This document shows, piece after piece, positions 46,214 through 57,467 of a stretch of DNA of 64,000 bases. This stretch comes from Pseudomonas sp. BBP2017 (GTDB lineage: Bacteria > Pseudomonadota > Gammaproteobacteria > Pseudomonadales > Pseudomonadaceae): the NCBI RefSeq assembly GCF_003024385.1, contig NZ_PVZN01000003.1, positions 186,001 through 250,000 of the forward strand. The letters are read 5' to 3'. The translations under genes were made by a program, and so were the position numbers. The stretch's first letter is position 1; each line of letters opens with the position of its first letter. The notes under the pieces were generated by a model. The model was not told where the DNA came from. It searched no databases and saw only the letters and a program-made list of their open reading frames with translations.

Positions 46214-46732
46214 TTATAGCGGCATGCGGTAATGAAGTGCGTAGCTTTCTACGCCATCGTTAGGCGATTGCAACCCGGCATTGGAATAGTGGATGGCACG
46301 CACGCCAATTTCATGGCTGCCCGCGAAACGCAGGCCGAAACCGATACGGTCTTCGAACTGGAAAGACGAACCCAATTCGTTGTCTTCTACTTCTGTACTG
46401 GAGAACGCCGCCACCCCGACACCGACTTCGATATAAGGGTGGACCGACTCACCAGCAAACTCGTAGACGAATACCGGCGCAATGGAAAGACTGTGATGGC
46501 TTGCCGATTCGTGACCGTCCCAGTAGGTGTAGCCCGCATCCCAATAACCCGTAAACCGGCCAACACTAGTTTGCCACCAACTGGCATCCCAGTTCGATTG
46601 CAGACCCAGGCGATAGGTCATGGTCGATTCGCCGGTCTGGCCAACCGAAAAAGAAACATCCGCCGCTTGAGTTGTAAACGATTGCCCCAGGGTCACGGCC
46701 GCAAGTGCAGCCAAACAAAGCAGTTTCTTCAT
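46214..46732 (-). CDS. pagL: Lipid A 3-O-deacylase PagL
   Basis: The 172-residue protein has a signal peptide (cleavage near QAA-D, residue 24) and an eight-stranded beta-barrel pattern. The catalytic set is visible: His148 and Ser150 in AIHYSNAG and Glu162 in NDGVESYALHY, matching the PagL triad. It removes the 3-O-linked acyl chain of lipid A at the outer membrane, which alters antibiotic resistance and immune recognition. AAGGA precedes the ATG. It converges on the SDR gene. Confidence 0.9.
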   Translation of the reverse strand: MKKLLCLAALAAVTLGQSFTTQAADVSFSVGQTGESTMTYRLGLQSNWDASWWQTSVGRFTGYWDAGYTYWDGHESASHHSLSIAPVFVYEFAGESVHPYIEVGVGVAAFSSTEVEDNELGSSFQFEDRIGFGLRFAGSHEIGVRAIHYSNAGLQSPNDGVESYALHYRMPL

Positions 46733-46847
46733 GAGAAACGTCCTTTTGCCTAATGCTATTGTTGGTTTTTCTGTCTCGTCGGACAAAATTACAAAAAACG
46801 GTGCGGCAGCGTTAGTTCACCAGAATATGCAGTGCCCATCACACTTC

Positions 46848-47651
46848 TTACACTGTAAAGCTTCGCACACTGTCAGATTTATTCCACAAAATTGGAAGTA
46901 TCTTTCGCAAATGTTCCGGACTTGAACTGGTCCAGAACTGTGCCTCACGCGCAGGGCCATCAGACAGCAACTGCCGTTCACCCAGCAGCCGTTGCAACTG
47001 GCGGGCGACGGCAGCACCGGTGTCGATAATGGCAATGGATTGCGGCACCATCTGTGCCAGCAGCGGCTTGAGGAAAGGGTAATGCGTGCACCCCAGAATC
47101 AAGGTGTCGCAGCCTGCTCCAAGCAAGGGCTTCAAATAGCCCTGAAGCATGTCACGCAGGGCCGGACTGCCCAGGTCTCCCGCCTCGATGCACTCGACCA
47201 GCCCAGGGCATGGCTGGGTCACTACACGTACGTCGCTGGCAAAACGGTCGAGCAGAGCAGCAAATTTGGCGCTCTGCAGCGTGCCGGTGGTGGCCAGCAC
47301 CCCAACCACGCCACTACGGGTCGCGGCAGCAGCGGGCTTTACCGCAGGCTCCATCCCTACCAACGGCCAGTCCGGATATTGCTCGCGCAGATCGGCTACC
47401 GCAGCGACAGTGGCAGTGTTGCAGGCAAGCACCATCGCTTTGGCGCCTTGCTCGCGGAAAAATTCAGCCACCAGACGGCAGCGCTGACGGATGAACTCAG
47501 GAGACTTCTCGCCATAAGGAATATGCCCGCAGTCGGCGACGTACAGCAGTGACTCATTGGGCAGCAAGCGCTGGATTTCTGCCAGCACCGACAAACCACC
47601 GACACCGGAATCGAAGACGCCGACCGGCGCTGCCGTCTGATCAGTCATCAT
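46848..47651 (-). CDS. murI: Glutamate racemase
   Basis: The 267-residue enzyme makes D-glutamate for peptidoglycan. It has [28 protein letters not shown], the two catalytic cysteines in [10 protein letters not shown] and [10 protein letters not shown]. Two adjacent ATGs (47651, 47648) are possible. Its start overlaps the moeB stop by about 11 bases. The last 25-30 codons are AT-rich compared with the rest of the gene. Confidence 0.95.
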   Translation of the reverse strand: MMTDQTAAPVGVFDSGVGGLSVLAEIQRLLPNESLLYVADCGHIPYGEKSPEFIRQRCRLVAEFFREQGAKAMVLACNTATVAAVADLREQYPDWPLVGMEPAVKPAAAATRSGVVGVLATTGTLQSAKFAALLDRFASDVRVVTQPCPGLVECIEAGDLGSPALRDMLQGYLKPLLGAGCDTLILGCTHYPFLKPLLAQMVPQSIAIIDTGAAVARQLQRLLGERQLLSDGPAREAQFWTSSSPEHLRKILPILWNKSDSVRSFTV

Positions 47652-48396
47652 GCCCGCCACAGACGCTGCACCCTGGATCACGCTTGACGCGCAACTCTCG
47701 AAAGCGGCTACCCAAGGCATCAATCAGCAGCAAGCGCCCCACCAGCGGCTCACCAAAACCAGCCAGAAGCTTGAGCGCTTCCAGCGCCTGCAGACTGCCC
47801 ACCAGGCCTACCAGCGGACCGACAACCCCGGCTTCACTACAGGTCAGCTCGGCTTCACTGCCATGGCCATAGAGGCAGTGGTAGCAAGGGCTTTCAGGGC
47901 GACGCGGATCGAACACCGACAACTGCCCTTCCAGGCGAATCGCTGCGCCACTCACCAGTGGCTTGCCCTGCGCCACGCAAGTGGCATTGACCGCCTCGCG
48001 GGTGGCGAAATTGTCGGTGCAGTCGAGCACCAGGTCGACCGCTTGCACAGCGGCCGTCAGGGAGTCTTCATCCAGAGCGCTACGGTGGGCAACCAGGCGC
48101 ACCTCGGGGTTGATCGCCTGCAAGCGGTTCAACGCCGAGTCGACCTTGCTCAGCCCCACCGAGGCAGTGTCGTGCAATACCTGACGCTGCAAGTTGGTCA
48201 GGTCGACCGTATCGAAATCCGCCAGGTGCAGCTCACCGACACCCGCCGCTGCCAGATACAACGCCACGGGCGACCCCAGACCACCGAGACCGACAATCAA
48301 TGCCCGGCTGTTCTTAAGCCGCAGCTGTCCGTCGATATCGACCTGAGCCAGGAGGATCTGCCGGCTGTAGCGCAGTAATTCCTGATCACTCAGCAC
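47641..48396 (-). CDS. moeB: Molybdopterin-synthase adenylyltransferase MoeB (ThiF/E1 family)
   Basis: The 251-residue protein has [21 protein letters not shown] (ATP/dinucleotide-binding), [25 protein letters not shown], and two zinc CxxC pairs (CYHC and CSVC near the ends). It adenylates the C-terminus of MoaD for molybdopterin synthesis, or serves a related ThiS-like sulfur carrier. Its start overlaps the prmC stop by seven bases. Confidence 0.93.
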   Translation of the reverse strand: MLSDQELLRYSRQILLAQVDIDGQLRLKNSRALIVGLGGLGSPVALYLAAAGVGELHLADFDTVDLTNLQRQVLHDTASVGLSKVDSALNRLQAINPEVRLVAHRSALDEDSLTAAVQAVDLVLDCTDNFATREAVNATCVAQGKPLVSGAAIRLEGQLSVFDPRRPESPCYHCLYGHGSEAELTCSEAGVVGPLVGLVGSLQALEALKLLAGFGEPLVGRLLLIDALGSRFRELRVKRDPGCSVCGGHDD

Positions 48397-49220
48397 GACA
48401 GTCGCCCCAGGCTGATACGTTCATGGCCGCCAAGATCGATGCGGCTTTCGATTTGTTCGAAGTCGTGTTGAGCCAGCAACTCGCGCACTGCAGCAGCCTG
48501 ATCGTAACCGTGCTCGAGCAGCAACCAGCCACCCGGCTGCAGGTGCGCAGGCGCCTGGCTGATGATGATGCGCAGGTCGTCCAGGCCATCGGCGCCAGCC
48601 ACCAGCGCGCTACTCGGCTCAAAGCGGACATCACCCGCCACCAGGTGCGGATCTTCGGCAGCAATGTACGGCGGATTGCTGATGATCAGATCAAAGCGCT
48701 CGCCCTTGAGGGCGTCGAACCAGTGGCTGCTGCGCACCTGGACATTGTTCAGCTGCAAGCGCTGGCGGTTGCGCTCGGCCAGGGCCACAGCCTCAAGCAC
48801 GCGGTCCACCGCCAGGACCTGCCACTGCGCCCGCTCACTGGCCAGGGCCAGGGCAATGGCGCCGGTGCCGGTGCCCAGGTCCAGCACACGAACTGGGCTC
48901 AGCGGCAATAGCTCCAGGGCAGTCTCGACCAGCAGCTCGGTGTCCGGACGCGGAATCAGGGTATGCGGTGCCACTTCCAGGTCCAGGTTCCAGAAACCTT
49001 GCTGCCCGAGGATGTAGGCCACCGGCTCGCCGCTACGGCGGCGCTGCAGGTACTCGGCGAAGACCAACGCCGCTTCGCTGCTGACAATCCGCTCAGGCCA
49101 GGTATGCAAATAACTGCGCGACTTGCCGATGGCGGCCGCCAACAGCAGCTCGACATCCAGGCGCGCCGTTGGCGAATCCGGTAACTCCGCAGCGCGGAGC
49201 AGGCTGGCGATAATCGTCAT
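48390..49220 (-). CDS. prmC: Release factor glutamine methyltransferase PrmC (HemK)
   Basis: The 276-residue SAM enzyme has the N-terminal helical domain, the SAM loop VLDLGTGTGAIALALA (112-127) and the NPPY motif (182-185) that positions the Gln side chain. It methylates the GGQ glutamine of release factors RF1 and RF2. Its ATG directly follows the prfA stop TAA, so the substrate and modifier are translated together. Confidence 0.96.
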   Translation of the reverse strand: MTIIASLLRAAELPDSPTARLDVELLLAAAIGKSRSYLHTWPERIVSSEAALVFAEYLQRRRSGEPVAYILGQQGFWNLDLEVAPHTLIPRPDTELLVETALELLPLSPVRVLDLGTGTGAIALALASERAQWQVLAVDRVLEAVALAERNRQRLQLNNVQVRSSHWFDALKGERFDLIISNPPYIAAEDPHLVAGDVRFEPSSALVAGADGLDDLRIIISQAPAHLQPGGWLLLEHGYDQAAAVRELLAQHDFEQIESRIDLGGHERISLGRLSC

Positions 49221-50303
49221 TTACTCACCCAGTGCCGCCAGTTGATCAGCCTGATACTCGGCCAGCAGCGGTTCGATCACAGCGTCCACTCCACCGGCCA
49301 GAACATCATCCAGAGAATACAAGGTCAGGTTGATACGATGATCCGTGACCCGGCCCTGTGGGTAGTTGTACGTGCGAATCCGCTCGGAACGATCTCCCGA
49401 ACCCACCAGCAGCTTACGTTCGCTGGCAATGGCATTCTGCGCGGCGCTGGTCTGCATGTCGTTGAGCTTGGCCGACAGCCAGGACATGGCCCGTGCACGG
49501 TTTTTGTGCTGGGAACGCTCTTCCTGGCACTCAACCACAATACCGGTAGGCAAGTGGGTGATGCGCACCGCCGAGTCAGTTTTGTTAATGTGCTGACCAC
49601 CCGCGCCAGACGCACGGTAAGTATCCACGCGCAGGTCGGCCGGGTTGATCTCGATCGCCACATGTTCATCGGGCTCGGGCAGTACCGCCACGGTACAGGC
49701 CGAGGTGTGGATGCGGCCCTGGGATTCGGTTTCCGGCACGCGCTGGACACGGTGGGCGCCGGATTCGAACTTCAGTTTGCCATAGACATAGTCACCCTCG
49801 ACCCGAGCGATGATTTCTTTGTAGCCGCCGTGTTCCCCCTCATTCTCCGAGAGGATTTCCAGGCGCCAGCCACGACGTTCGGCATAGCGCGAGTACATGC
49901 GGAACAGGTCGCCGGAGAAGATCGCAGCCTCATCACCGCCGGTACCGGCGCGGATTTCCAGGAACACGTTGCGCCCGTCGTTGGGATCCTTGGGCAGCAG
50001 CATGCGCTGCAGCTGGTTCTCCAGCCCGGCCAGTTGCTCCTTGGCTTCGCGCACTTCCTCTACGGCCATTTCGCGCAGGTCGGGATCGCTATCCTTGAGC
50101 AGCGCCTGGGCGCCCGCAAGGTCGTCCTGCACCCTGCGCCACTGGGCGTAGGCCGCAGCCACGGGCTCGACTTCGGCATATTCGCGGGAATAGGCGCGAA
50201 AGCGGGTCTGGTCGGAAATGACTTCAGCATCACCCAGCAGGGCGGTCAATTCCTCGAAACGGTCCTGGAGGGTGTCCAGCTTATTGAGCAGCGACGCTTT
50301 CAT
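49221..50303 (-). CDS. prfA: Peptide chain release factor 1
   Basis: The 360-residue factor recognises UAA and UAG. The GGQ peptidyl-tRNA hydrolysis motif sits in [19 protein letters not shown] (about 225-245), and [14 protein letters not shown] is visible before it. Its start overlaps the hemA stop (ATGA at 50300-50303), a common order hemA-prfA-prmC in gamma-proteobacteria. Confidence 0.97.
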   Translation of the reverse strand: MKASLLNKLDTLQDRFEELTALLGDAEVISDQTRFRAYSREYAEVEPVAAAYAQWRRVQDDLAGAQALLKDSDPDLREMAVEEVREAKEQLAGLENQLQRMLLPKDPNDGRNVFLEIRAGTGGDEAAIFSGDLFRMYSRYAERRGWRLEILSENEGEHGGYKEIIARVEGDYVYGKLKFESGAHRVQRVPETESQGRIHTSACTVAVLPEPDEHVAIEINPADLRVDTYRASGAGGQHINKTDSAVRITHLPTGIVVECQEERSQHKNRARAMSWLSAKLNDMQTSAAQNAIASERKLLVGSGDRSERIRTYNYPQGRVTDHRINLTLYSLDDVLAGGVDAVIEPLLAEYQADQLAALGE

Positions 50304-51577
50304 TGCGGGGTTTTATCCGTCGAACCCTCATTGAGGGCAAAGAGTTCCTGAGCCATGGCCAACGCATCGAGGCGGCCTTCGGCAGAGAGCTTTTTCAGTT
50401 GCACACTGGGTGCATGGAGCAATTTGTTGGTGAGCCCGCGCGCCAGTTGCACCAGCACCTCTTCGGCGCTGCTACCATTGGCCAGCAGACGCTGGGCCTT
50501 TTGCAGTTCTTCGTCGCGCAGGCGTTCGCTCTGCTGACGGTACGCCTTGAGCACATCCACCGCCGCCAGCTCACGCAGGCGCAGCATGAAGTCTTCAGCA
50601 CCCACCGAGACCAGCTCTTCGGCGGCCTGGGCAGCGCCCTGGCGGCTCTTGAGGTTCTCGGCAACCACATCGTGCAGGTCATCGACGGTATACAGGTACA
50701 CGTCGTCCAGCTCACCAACTTCTGGTTCGATGTCGCGTGGTACGGCGATATCGACCATGAAGATCGGCTTGTGCCGACGCTGCTTCAGCGCGCTTTCCAC
50801 CGCGCCCTTGCCGAGGATCGGCAACTGGCTGGCAGTGGAACTGATGACGATATCGCTGTTGACCAGCTCCTGCGGAATATCCGCCAGCAACACCGCATGG
50901 GCGCCGAACTGCTCGGCCAGGGTGCTGGCCCGCTCCAGGGTGCGGTTGGCTACCACGATACGCCGTACGCCCTGCTCGTGCAGGTGCCGCGCCACCAGGG
51001 TGATGGTTTCGCCGGCACCAATCAACAGCGCCTGGCTACGCGCCAGATCACTGAAAATCTGCTTGGCCAGACTGACAGCGGCAAAGGCTACCGACACCGG
51101 GTTCTCACCAATGGCGGTGTCGGTACGCACCTGTTTGGCGGCACTGAAGGTCGCCTGGAACAGCCGGCCAAGCAGCGGACCAATGGTCCCCGCTTCACGG
51201 GCAACGGCGTAGGCAGACTTCATCTGCCCGAGGATCTGCGGCTCGCCAAGCACCAGCGAGTCGAGCCCGGACGCCACCCGCATCATGTGCCGGACTGCAT
51301 CATGATCTTCATGGATGTAGGCACTGGCGCGCAGTTCATCGAGGCTCAGCTGATGATATTCGGCCAGCCAGCGCAGGATGCTCTCTGCTGCCAGGTGGTC
51401 CTGCTCTATATAAAGTTCGCTGCGGTTGCAGGTCGAAAGGATCGCGGCTTCGCGGCTGGCGGTCAGTCGGCAGAGCTGCTGCAAGGCGTCCACCAGCTGC
51501 TCAGGAGTAAACGCCACGCGCTCGCGTACGTCTACCGAGGCAGTCTTATGGTTGATACCGAGGGCAAGAAAGGCCAT
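50300..51577 (-). CDS. hemA: Glutamyl-tRNA reductase
   Basis: The 425-residue enzyme reduces glutamyl-tRNA to glutamate-1-semialdehyde, the first step of C5 haem synthesis. It starts [19 protein letters not shown], with catalytic Cys50 in [24 protein letters not shown], and an NADPH fold ([15 protein letters not shown]). The C-terminal dimerisation helix is present. With hemH elsewhere in this window it provides haem. Confidence 0.97.
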   Translation of the reverse strand: MAFLALGINHKTASVDVRERVAFTPEQLVDALQQLCRLTASREAAILSTCNRSELYIEQDHLAAESILRWLAEYHQLSLDELRASAYIHEDHDAVRHMMRVASGLDSLVLGEPQILGQMKSAYAVAREAGTIGPLLGRLFQATFSAAKQVRTDTAIGENPVSVAFAAVSLAKQIFSDLARSQALLIGAGETITLVARHLHEQGVRRIVVANRTLERASTLAEQFGAHAVLLADIPQELVNSDIVISSTASQLPILGKGAVESALKQRRHKPIFMVDIAVPRDIEPEVGELDDVYLYTVDDLHDVVAENLKSRQGAAQAAEELVSVGAEDFMLRLRELAAVDVLKAYRQQSERLRDEELQKAQRLLANGSSAEEVLVQLARGLTNKLLHAPSVQLKKLSAEGRLDALAMAQELFALNEGSTDKTPQ

Positions 51578-51753
51578 GCAAGATCGCTGATTATGACGAG
51601 AAGCCGATAATTGTCCTACTTCGCAGGTTTCAGAACAACCACCGCTCGCTATTGTCTCTATAGTCTACCTCTACCGAGACCTTCGCTTATGGGTTTGCCC
51701 CGGCGCTTGTGTCATGATGATCCGACCGCTGGTAAGCCGCCCAAATCCTCATT

Positions 51754-53481
51754 ATGAATAGATCCTACGCGTTGTTCCTTGCCTTGGCCCTGCTCCAGGG
51801 CTGCCAGACCTTGGCCCCCGACTCGACGGATGCCCAGGCGCCTGCCCTCGATGCGGCACAAAAGCAGGCGGACAAGCCTGTGGTCTATGGGTCGTTTACC
51901 CAGGAAACCGTGTACAACCTGTTGAGTGCGGAACTGGCCGGCCAGCGCAATCGCTTCGACATAGCCCTGGACAACTATGTCAGTGAGGCAATCAAGACCC
52001 AGGATCCCGGCATTTCCGAGCGTGCCTACCGTATTGCCGAATACCTGGGCGCCGATCAATCCGCCCTGGATACCGCACTGATCTGGGCGAAAAACGATCC
52101 GGACAACCTCGACGCGCAACGCGCCGCCGCCATCCAGCTGGCACGCGGGGGCCGTTACGACGACTCAATGGTCTATATGGAGAAAGTGCTGCAGGGCAAA
52201 GGCGACACCCATTTCGATTTCCTCGCCCTGTCGGCCGCCGAAACCGACCAGGACACCCGTGACGGCCTGCAGAAGAGCTTCGATCGCCTGCTGCAGAAGT
52301 ACCCGGATAATGGTCAACTGGTGTTCGGCAAGGCCCTACTCCTGCAACAGGACGGCAATTCCAACGCGGCGCTTGCCCTGCTTGAAGAGCATCCGCCCGA
52401 GGAAGGCGAGATCGCCCCGGTGCTGTTGCGCGCGCGCCTGCTGCAAAGCGTGGGCCGCGGCGAAGAAGCCCTGCCATTGCTGCAGAAAACCATCCGCCAG
52501 TACCCGGACGACAAGCGTCTGCGCCTGACCTACGCCCGCACGCTGGTGGAACAGGATCGCCTGGACGACGCCAAGATCGAGTTTTCCAGCCTGCTCGAGC
52601 AATACCCGGATGACGACGAGCTGCGTTACTCCCTGGCGCTGATCTGCCTGGAAACCAAGAATCTGGACGAAGCGGCAGGTTACCTGCAAGAGCTGATCGA
52701 ACGCGACAGCCACGTCGACTCGGCGCACCTGAACCTGGGGCGCATCCATGAAGAACGCAACCAGCCACAGGCAGCCCTGGACGAATACGCCCAGGTCGGC
52801 CCGGGTAACGATTATCTGCCAGCACAACTGCGCCAGGCCGACCTCCTCGTGGCCAACGGCCGCAGTACCGAAGCTTCACGACGTCTGGCGCTGGCCCGCG
52901 ACACCCAGCCGGACTACGTCATCCAGCTGTACCTGATCGAAGCCGAGGCACTGGGCAACAACGACAAGGATGCCCAGGCCCTGCAAGTGCTGGAACAAGC
53001 CCTGAAGCAGTACCCTGACGACAACAACCTTCTGTACACCCGCGCCATGCTGGCCGAAAAGCGCAACGACCTGGCCCAGATGGAAAAGGACCTGCGCAGC
53101 ATCATCGCCCGCGAGCCGGAAAACGCCATGGCCCTCAACGCCCTGGGCTACACCCTGGCCGACCGCACCACACGCTATGCCGAAGCCAAAGCGCTGATCG
53201 ACAAAGCCCACCAGATCAACCCGGACGACCCCGCCGTGCTCGACAGCCTGGGCTGGGTCAACTTCCGCATGGGCAATCTTGACGAAGCCGAGCGCCTGCT
53301 GCGCCGTGCCCTGGAGCGCTTCCCCGACCACGAAGTCGCCGCGCACCTGGGCGAAGTGCTATGGGCCAACGGCAAGCGCCGCGAAGCGCGCCAGGTCTGG
53401 GCCAAGGCCATCGAAGCCCAACCCGACAGCCCTATCCTGCGCAAGACCGTCTTGCGCCTGACCGGATCCGAGACTCTTTAA
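51754..53481 (+). CDS. TPR-repeat outer-membrane lipoprotein
   Basis: The 575-residue protein has a lipoprotein signal with lipobox LQGC (Cys17), then a helical solenoid of TPR units ([78 protein letters not shown]). It is immediately upstream of lolB (4-base gap). It probably works as a scaffold at the inner leaflet of the outer membrane. Divergent from hemA. Confidence 0.92.
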   Translation: MNRSYALFLALALLQGCQTLAPDSTDAQAPALDAAQKQADKPVVYGSFTQETVYNLLSAELAGQRNRFDIALDNYVSEAIKTQDPGISERAYRIAEYLGADQSALDTALIWAKNDPDNLDAQRAAAIQLARGGRYDDSMVYMEKVLQGKGDTHFDFLALSAAETDQDTRDGLQKSFDRLLQKYPDNGQLVFGKALLLQQDGNSNAALALLEEHPPEEGEIAPVLLRARLLQSVGRGEEALPLLQKTIRQYPDDKRLRLTYARTLVEQDRLDDAKIEFSSLLEQYPDDDELRYSLALICLETKNLDEAAGYLQELIERDSHVDSAHLNLGRIHEERNQPQAALDEYAQVGPGNDYLPAQLRQADLLVANGRSTEASRRLALARDTQPDYVIQLYLIEAEALGNNDKDAQALQVLEQALKQYPDDNNLLYTRAMLAEKRNDLAQMEKDLRSIIAREPENAMALNALGYTLADRTTRYAEAKALIDKAHQINPDDPAVLDSLGWVNFRMGNLDEAERLLRRALERFPDHEVAAHLGEVLWANGKRREARQVWAKAIEAQPDSPILRKTVLRLTGSETL

Positions 53482-53485
53482 GCCT

Positions 53486-54103
53486 ATGTTTTTGCGCCAC
53501 TGCATCACCTTCAGCCTGATCGCCCTGCTCGCCGGCTGCGCCGGCTTCGGCTCCCGTGAAGCCCTCCAGGGCCAGGGCAGCCCACAGTTGTGGCGCGAGC
53601 ACAAACAACAGCTGAGCACTCTGGACGGCTGGCAGATCAACGGCAAAGTCGGGATCCGCGCCCCCAAAGACTCCGGCAGCGGCACCCTGTTCTGGCTGCA
53701 ACGCCAGGATTACTACGATATTCGCCTGTCAGGCCCGCTGGGCCGTGGCGCCGCCCGCCTGACCGGTCGCCCCGGCGGTGTAGTGCTCGAGGTGGCCAAC
53801 CAGGGCCGCTTCGAAGCAAAAAGCCCGGAAGCCCTGCTCGAAGAACAGCTCGGCTGGGAATTGCCGGTATCACACCTGGTCTGGTGGGTACGCGGCCTGC
53901 CCGCGCCGGACAGCAAGAGCCAGTTGACACTGGGCCGCGACAGCCGCCTGACCAGGCTCAAGCAGGATGGCTGGGACGTGCAATACCTGAGCTATACCGA
54001 GCAGAACGGCTACTGGCTGCCCGAGCGTCTCAAGCTGCACGGGCAAAATATCGACGTGACCCTGGTGGTCAAGGACTGGCAGCCACGCCAGCTGGGGCAC
54101 TGA
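53486..54103 (+). CDS. lolB: Outer-membrane lipoprotein LolB
   Basis: The 205-residue lipoprotein (lipobox LLAGC, Cys18) has the LolB beta-barrel lipocalin-like body: [59 protein letters not shown]. It takes lipoproteins from LolA and inserts them in the outer membrane. It sits between the TPR lipoprotein and ispE (1-base gap), as in most gamma-proteobacteria. Confidence 0.95.
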   Translation: MFLRHCITFSLIALLAGCAGFGSREALQGQGSPQLWREHKQQLSTLDGWQINGKVGIRAPKDSGSGTLFWLQRQDYYDIRLSGPLGRGAARLTGRPGGVVLEVANQGRFEAKSPEALLEEQLGWELPVSHLVWWVRGLPAPDSKSQLTLGRDSRLTRLKQDGWDVQYLSYTEQNGYWLPERLKLHGQNIDVTLVVKDWQPRQLGH

Positions 54104-54104
54104 C

Positions 54105-54950
54105 ATGATCCAATTGACCCTGCCGGCCCCGGCCAAACTCAACCTGATGCTGCACATTCTTGGTCGCCGTGCCGATGGCTACCACCTGCTGGAAACCCTC
54201 TTCCAGTTTCTCGACTACGGCGATGAACTGTCTTTCGCCGTGCGCGAAGACGGCGAAATACGCCTGCACAGCGACATCGATGGCGTCCCCCATGACAGTA
54301 ACCTGATCATCAAGGCCGCCCGTAAATTGCAGGCCCTGAGCGGCTGCACACAAGGCGCCGACATCTGGCTGAAGAAAGTCCTGCCCATGGGCGGCGGCAT
54401 CGGTGGCGGCAGCTCGGATGCCGCCACCACCCTGCTCGGCCTCAATTATCTGTGGCAGCTCGATTGCAGCGAAGACCAACTGGCGGAACTGGGCCTGAGC
54501 CTGGGCGCTGACGTGCCGGTTTTCGTCCGTGGCCACGCGGCATTCGCCGAAGGTGTCGGCGAGATCCTTACCCCGGCAGACCCGGAAGAACCCTGGTATG
54601 TCGTGCTGGTCCCGCAAGTATTTGTTAGTACAGCAGAAATTTTTTCACATCCGCAGTTGACACGTGATTCTTTGCCCCTTAAGATGCGCCCCGTTCCCAA
54701 GGGAAACAGTCGTAATGACTGCCAACCGGTAGTAGAGCAGAGTTACCCAGAAGTACGTAACTCACTGAGTTTGCTAAGCAAATTCACTGATGCTAGACTC
54801 ACTGGAACTGGAAGTTGTGTGTTTGGGGCCTTCCCAAGCAAAGCTGAAGCTGATAAAGTTTTGGCCCTTCTTGCAGACACCCAATCAGGGTTTGTAGCAA
54901 AGGGAAGCAATATTTCGATGTTGCATCGCAAGCTGCATAGCCTGCTCTAG
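54105..54950 (+). CDS. ispE: 4-diphosphocytidyl-2-C-methyl-D-erythritol kinase
   Basis: The 281-residue GHMP kinase phosphorylates CDP-methylerythritol in the MEP isoprenoid pathway. The motifs are [13 protein letters not shown] (substrate), [17 protein letters not shown] (ATP loop) and [11 protein letters not shown]. The last third (from about 54620) is AT-rich and uses codons unlike the rest, coinciding with an internal promoter at 54657-54685 for the tRNA-Gln and prs genes. Confidence 0.96.
   Translation: MIQLTLPAPAKLNLMLHILGRRADGYHLLETLFQFLDYGDELSFAVREDGEIRLHSDIDGVPHDSNLIIKAARKLQALSGCTQGADIWLKKVLPMGGGIGGGSSDAATTLLGLNYLWQLDCSEDQLAELGLSLGADVPVFVRGHAAFAEGVGEILTPADPEEPWYVVLVPQVFVSTAEIFSHPQLTRDSLPLKMRPVPKGNSRNDCQPVVEQSYPEVRNSLSLLSKFTDARLTGTGSCVFGAFPSKAEADKVLALLADTQSGFVAKGSNISMLHRKLHSLL
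54657..54685 (+). promoter_or_regulatory. Sigma-70 promoter inside ispE for tRNA-Gln and prs
   Basis: TTGACA (54657-54662), 17 bases, TAAGAT (54680-54685). It would start transcription about 290 bases before the tRNA. The AT-rich codons of this part of ispE are consistent with selection for regulatory sequence. Confidence 0.6.
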
Positions 54951-54984
54951 GAATCGAGTACAAGGTGCTCGCAGCAACAAATAC

Positions 54985-55059
54985 AGGGGCGTCGCCAAGC
55001 GGTAAGGCAGCAGGTTTTGATCCTGCCATGCGTTGGTTCGAATCCAGCCGCCCCTGCCA
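54985..55059 (+). tRNA. tRNA-Gln (TTG anticodon)
   Basis: A 75-base cloverleaf: acceptor aggggcg/cgcccct, D-arm gcc..ggc, anticodon stem gcagg/cctgc with loop ttttgat (anticodon TTG), T-arm ggttcgaatcc, discriminator g and encoded CCA. It lies between ispE and prs, the usual Pseudomonas place. Confidence 0.95.
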
Positions 55060-55107
55060 TTTTCCTTATACTCATCCAGGTATACCCTCAGCCTTCAGGT
55101 ACTGCGC

Positions 55108-56049
55108 GTGTCCAAGATGATGGTCTTTACGGGGAACGCCAACCCCGATCTGGCTCGGCGTGTCGTACGTCAGCTGCATATCCCACTGGGTGATGTTTCT
55201 GTCGGTAAATTCTCCGACGGCGAAATCAGCACTGAGATTAATGAAAATGTTCGCGGTAAGGACGTTTTCATCATTCAGCCGACTTGCGCGCCAACCAACG
55301 ATAATCTGATGGAACTGGTAGTGATGGCCGACGCCTTCCGCCGCTCCTCAGCGTCCCGAATCACTGCCGTGATTCCTTACTTCGGATATGCCCGCCAGGA
55401 TCGCCGTCCGCGTTCGGCGCGAGTAGCTATCAGCGCCAAAGTCGTCGCTGACATGCTCACCGTCGTCGGTATCGACCGTGTTCTCACTGTCGACCTGCAC
55501 GCTGACCAGATCCAGGGTTTCTTCGATATTCCGGTAGATAACATCTACGGCTCCCCCGTTCTGGTGGATGACATCGAAGACCAGCGTTTCGAGAATCTCA
55601 TGATCGTGTCCCCGGACATCGGCGGCGTCGTGCGTGCACGTGCTGTTGCCAAGTCCCTGGGCGTCGATCTGGGTATCATCGACAAACGCCGTGAAAAGGC
55701 TAATCACTCCGAAGTGATGCATATCATCGGCGACGTCGAAGGACGTACCTGTATTCTCGTCGACGACATGGTCGATACCGCCGGCACCCTGTGCCATGCG
55801 GCCAAGGCCCTGAAAGAACACGGCGCTGCCAAGGTTTACGCCTACTGCACGCACCCTGTCCTGTCGGGTCGGGCGATCGAGAATATCGAGAACTCCGTGC
55901 TGGACGAACTGGTGGTTACCAATACCATCCCGTTGTCCGCAGCTGCACAAGCCTGTGACCGTATCCGTCAACTGGATATCGCACCGGTAGTTGCTGAAGC
56001 GGTTCGCCGCATCAGCAATGAAGAATCGATCAGCGCGATGTTCCGCTGA
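55108..56049 (+). CDS. prs: Ribose-phosphate pyrophosphokinase
   Basis: The 313-residue enzyme makes PRPP from ribose-5-phosphate and ATP. It shows [40 protein letters not shown] and the PRPP loop [17 protein letters not shown] at 55108 is chosen as start: it gives the normal N-terminus ([15 protein letters not shown]), with AGG eight bases upstream, and a length near that of E. coli Prs. It follows tRNA-Gln. PRPP made here feeds the hpt and upp reactions coded elsewhere in the window. Confidence 0.96.
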   Translation: MSKMMVFTGNANPDLARRVVRQLHIPLGDVSVGKFSDGEISTEINENVRGKDVFIIQPTCAPTNDNLMELVVMADAFRRSSASRITAVIPYFGYARQDRRPRSARVAISAKVVADMLTVVGIDRVLTVDLHADQIQGFFDIPVDNIYGSPVLVDDIEDQRFENLMIVSPDIGGVVRARAVAKSLGVDLGIIDKRREKANHSEVMHIIGDVEGRTCILVDDMVDTAGTLCHAAKALKEHGAAKVYAYCTHPVLSGRAIENIENSVLDELVVTNTIPLSAAAQACDRIRQLDIAPVVAEAVRRISNEESISAMFR

Positions 56050-56086
56050 GGGCTTTGCCCTCGCGAACCTCTCGTTGACGAAAAGC

Positions 56087-56125
56087 GCCCCGCCCCAACA
56101 CCCGTTGTTGGGGCGGGGCTTTTTT
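56087..56125 (+). terminator. Rho-independent terminator after prs
   Basis: gccccgccccaaca (56087-56100) pairs with tgttggggcggggc (56106-56119), followed by six T. It lies 38 bases after the prs stop and before rplY. Confidence 0.95.
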
Positions 56126-56187
56126 GCCCACCCCGTTTGGCGCTGGTCGCAAACGCCTGCGGGAGATGGCTATTTTGGAGATACAAA

Positions 56188-56787
56188 ATGACTGATTTCA
56201 TCCTGAACGCCCAAGCGCGTACCGACCTGGGGAAAGGTGCGAGCCGCCGCCTGCGTCGTCTCGCCGCCCAAGTCCCAGCTGTTGTTTACGGTGGCGAAAA
56301 AGCCCCTGTATCCATCACCATGCTGGCTAAAGAAGTGGCCAAGCTGTTCGAAAACGAAGCTGCTTTCAGCCACGTTATCGAGCTGAACATCGACGGCAAG
56401 AAAGAAAACGTCGTTGTTAAAGCCATGCAGCGTCACCCAGCCAAGCAGTTCATCATGCACGCTGACTTCGTCCGCGTTGTTGCTGGCCAGAAACTGACCG
56501 CTAAAGTACCTGTGCACTTCATCAACGAAGAAGCTCCGGTCAAGAAAGGCGGCGAAATCTCCCACGTTGCGGCCGAGATCGAAGTTTCCTGCGAAGCCAA
56601 AGACCTGCCTGAGTTCATCGAAGTCGACCTGGCCAACGCCGAAGTCGGCACCATCGTTCACCTGTCGGACCTCAAAGCTCCGAAAGGTGTCGAATTCGTC
56701 GCTCTGGCTCACGGTAACGACCTGGCTGTTGCCAACGTTCACGCTCCGCGTGTTGCGCCTGAAGCTGCAGAAGGTGCTGCTGAGTAA
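56188..56787 (+). CDS. rplY: 50S ribosomal protein L25/general stress protein Ctc
   Basis: The 199-residue protein is the long form: an N-terminal 5S-rRNA-binding L25 domain (about 1-92: [31 protein letters not shown]) and a C-terminal Ctc beta domain ([44 protein letters not shown]). GGAG stands eight bases before the ATG. The codon use is strongly adapted, as for ribosomal genes. Confidence 0.96.
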   Translation: MTDFILNAQARTDLGKGASRRLRRLAAQVPAVVYGGEKAPVSITMLAKEVAKLFENEAAFSHVIELNIDGKKENVVVKAMQRHPAKQFIMHADFVRVVAGQKLTAKVPVHFINEEAPVKKGGEISHVAAEIEVSCEAKDLPEFIEVDLANAEVGTIVHLSDLKAPKGVEFVALAHGNDLAVANVHAPRVAPEAAEGAAE

Positions 56788-56861
56788 TTTCAGCACGCCG
56801 GCGTTGATCGGGTTACAGTGCCCCGCACTGTAACCCCCAACTCCAAGGAAGAGCCCCTGAC

Positions 56862-57446
56862 GTGACCGCCATCCAACTGATCGTCGGCCTGGGAAACCCT
56901 GGCCCCGAATACGAACAGACCCGGCATAACGCAGGGGCTCTTTTCGTAGAACGCATTGCCAGCGCCCAGCGTGTCAACCTGACCGCTGACCGCAAGTATT
57001 TCGGCCTGACGGCTAAATTCAGCCATCAGGGCAAAGACGTTCGTCTTTTGATTCCGACCACCTACATGAACCGCAGCGGCCAGGCCGTTGCCGCACTGGC
57101 GAATTTTTTCCGCATCCCGCCAGATGCCATCCTGGTGGCCCACGACGAACTCGACCTGCCGCCCGGCGTCGCCAAGCTCAAGAAAGGCGGCGGCCATGGT
57201 GGGCATAACGGCCTGCGCGACATCATTGCGCAGCTCGGCAACAATCAAGACTTTCACCGTCTGCGCCTTGGTATCGGCCACCCGGGTGACAGCAGCAGGG
57301 TCTCCGGCTTTGTCCTGGGCAAGGCGCCGCGCGCCGAGCAGGAAAAGCTGGATGCCAGTATCGATTTTGCCCTCGGCGTGCTGCCGGACATCCTCGCCGG
57401 CGACTGGACGCGTGCGATGAGAGAGCTGCACAGCCAGAAGGCCTGA
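56862..57446 (+). CDS. pth: Peptidyl-tRNA hydrolase
   Basis: The 194-residue enzyme starts with GTG. It shows the active-site segments [24 protein letters not shown] (catalytic His in RHNAG), [37 protein letters not shown] and [11 protein letters not shown]. It frees tRNA from stalled peptidyl-tRNA. It follows rplY and precedes ychF, the usual order. Confidence 0.96.
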   Translation: MTAIQLIVGLGNPGPEYEQTRHNAGALFVERIASAQRVNLTADRKYFGLTAKFSHQGKDVRLLIPTTYMNRSGQAVAALANFFRIPPDAILVAHDELDLPPGVAKLKKGGGHGGHNGLRDIIAQLGNNQDFHRLRLGIGHPGDSSRVSGFVLGKAPRAEQEKLDASIDFALGVLPDILAGDWTRAMRELHSQKA

Positions 57447-57467
57447 CTCTTTGAAGAGGGATTCACC

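Noticed and set aside
46848..46858. 11-base palindrome ttacactgtaa at the murI stop, as a third light-regulon operator before pagL
   Set aside because: Its arms do not have the N12 spacing of the two operators near phrB and it includes the stop codon, so resemblance is probably chance.
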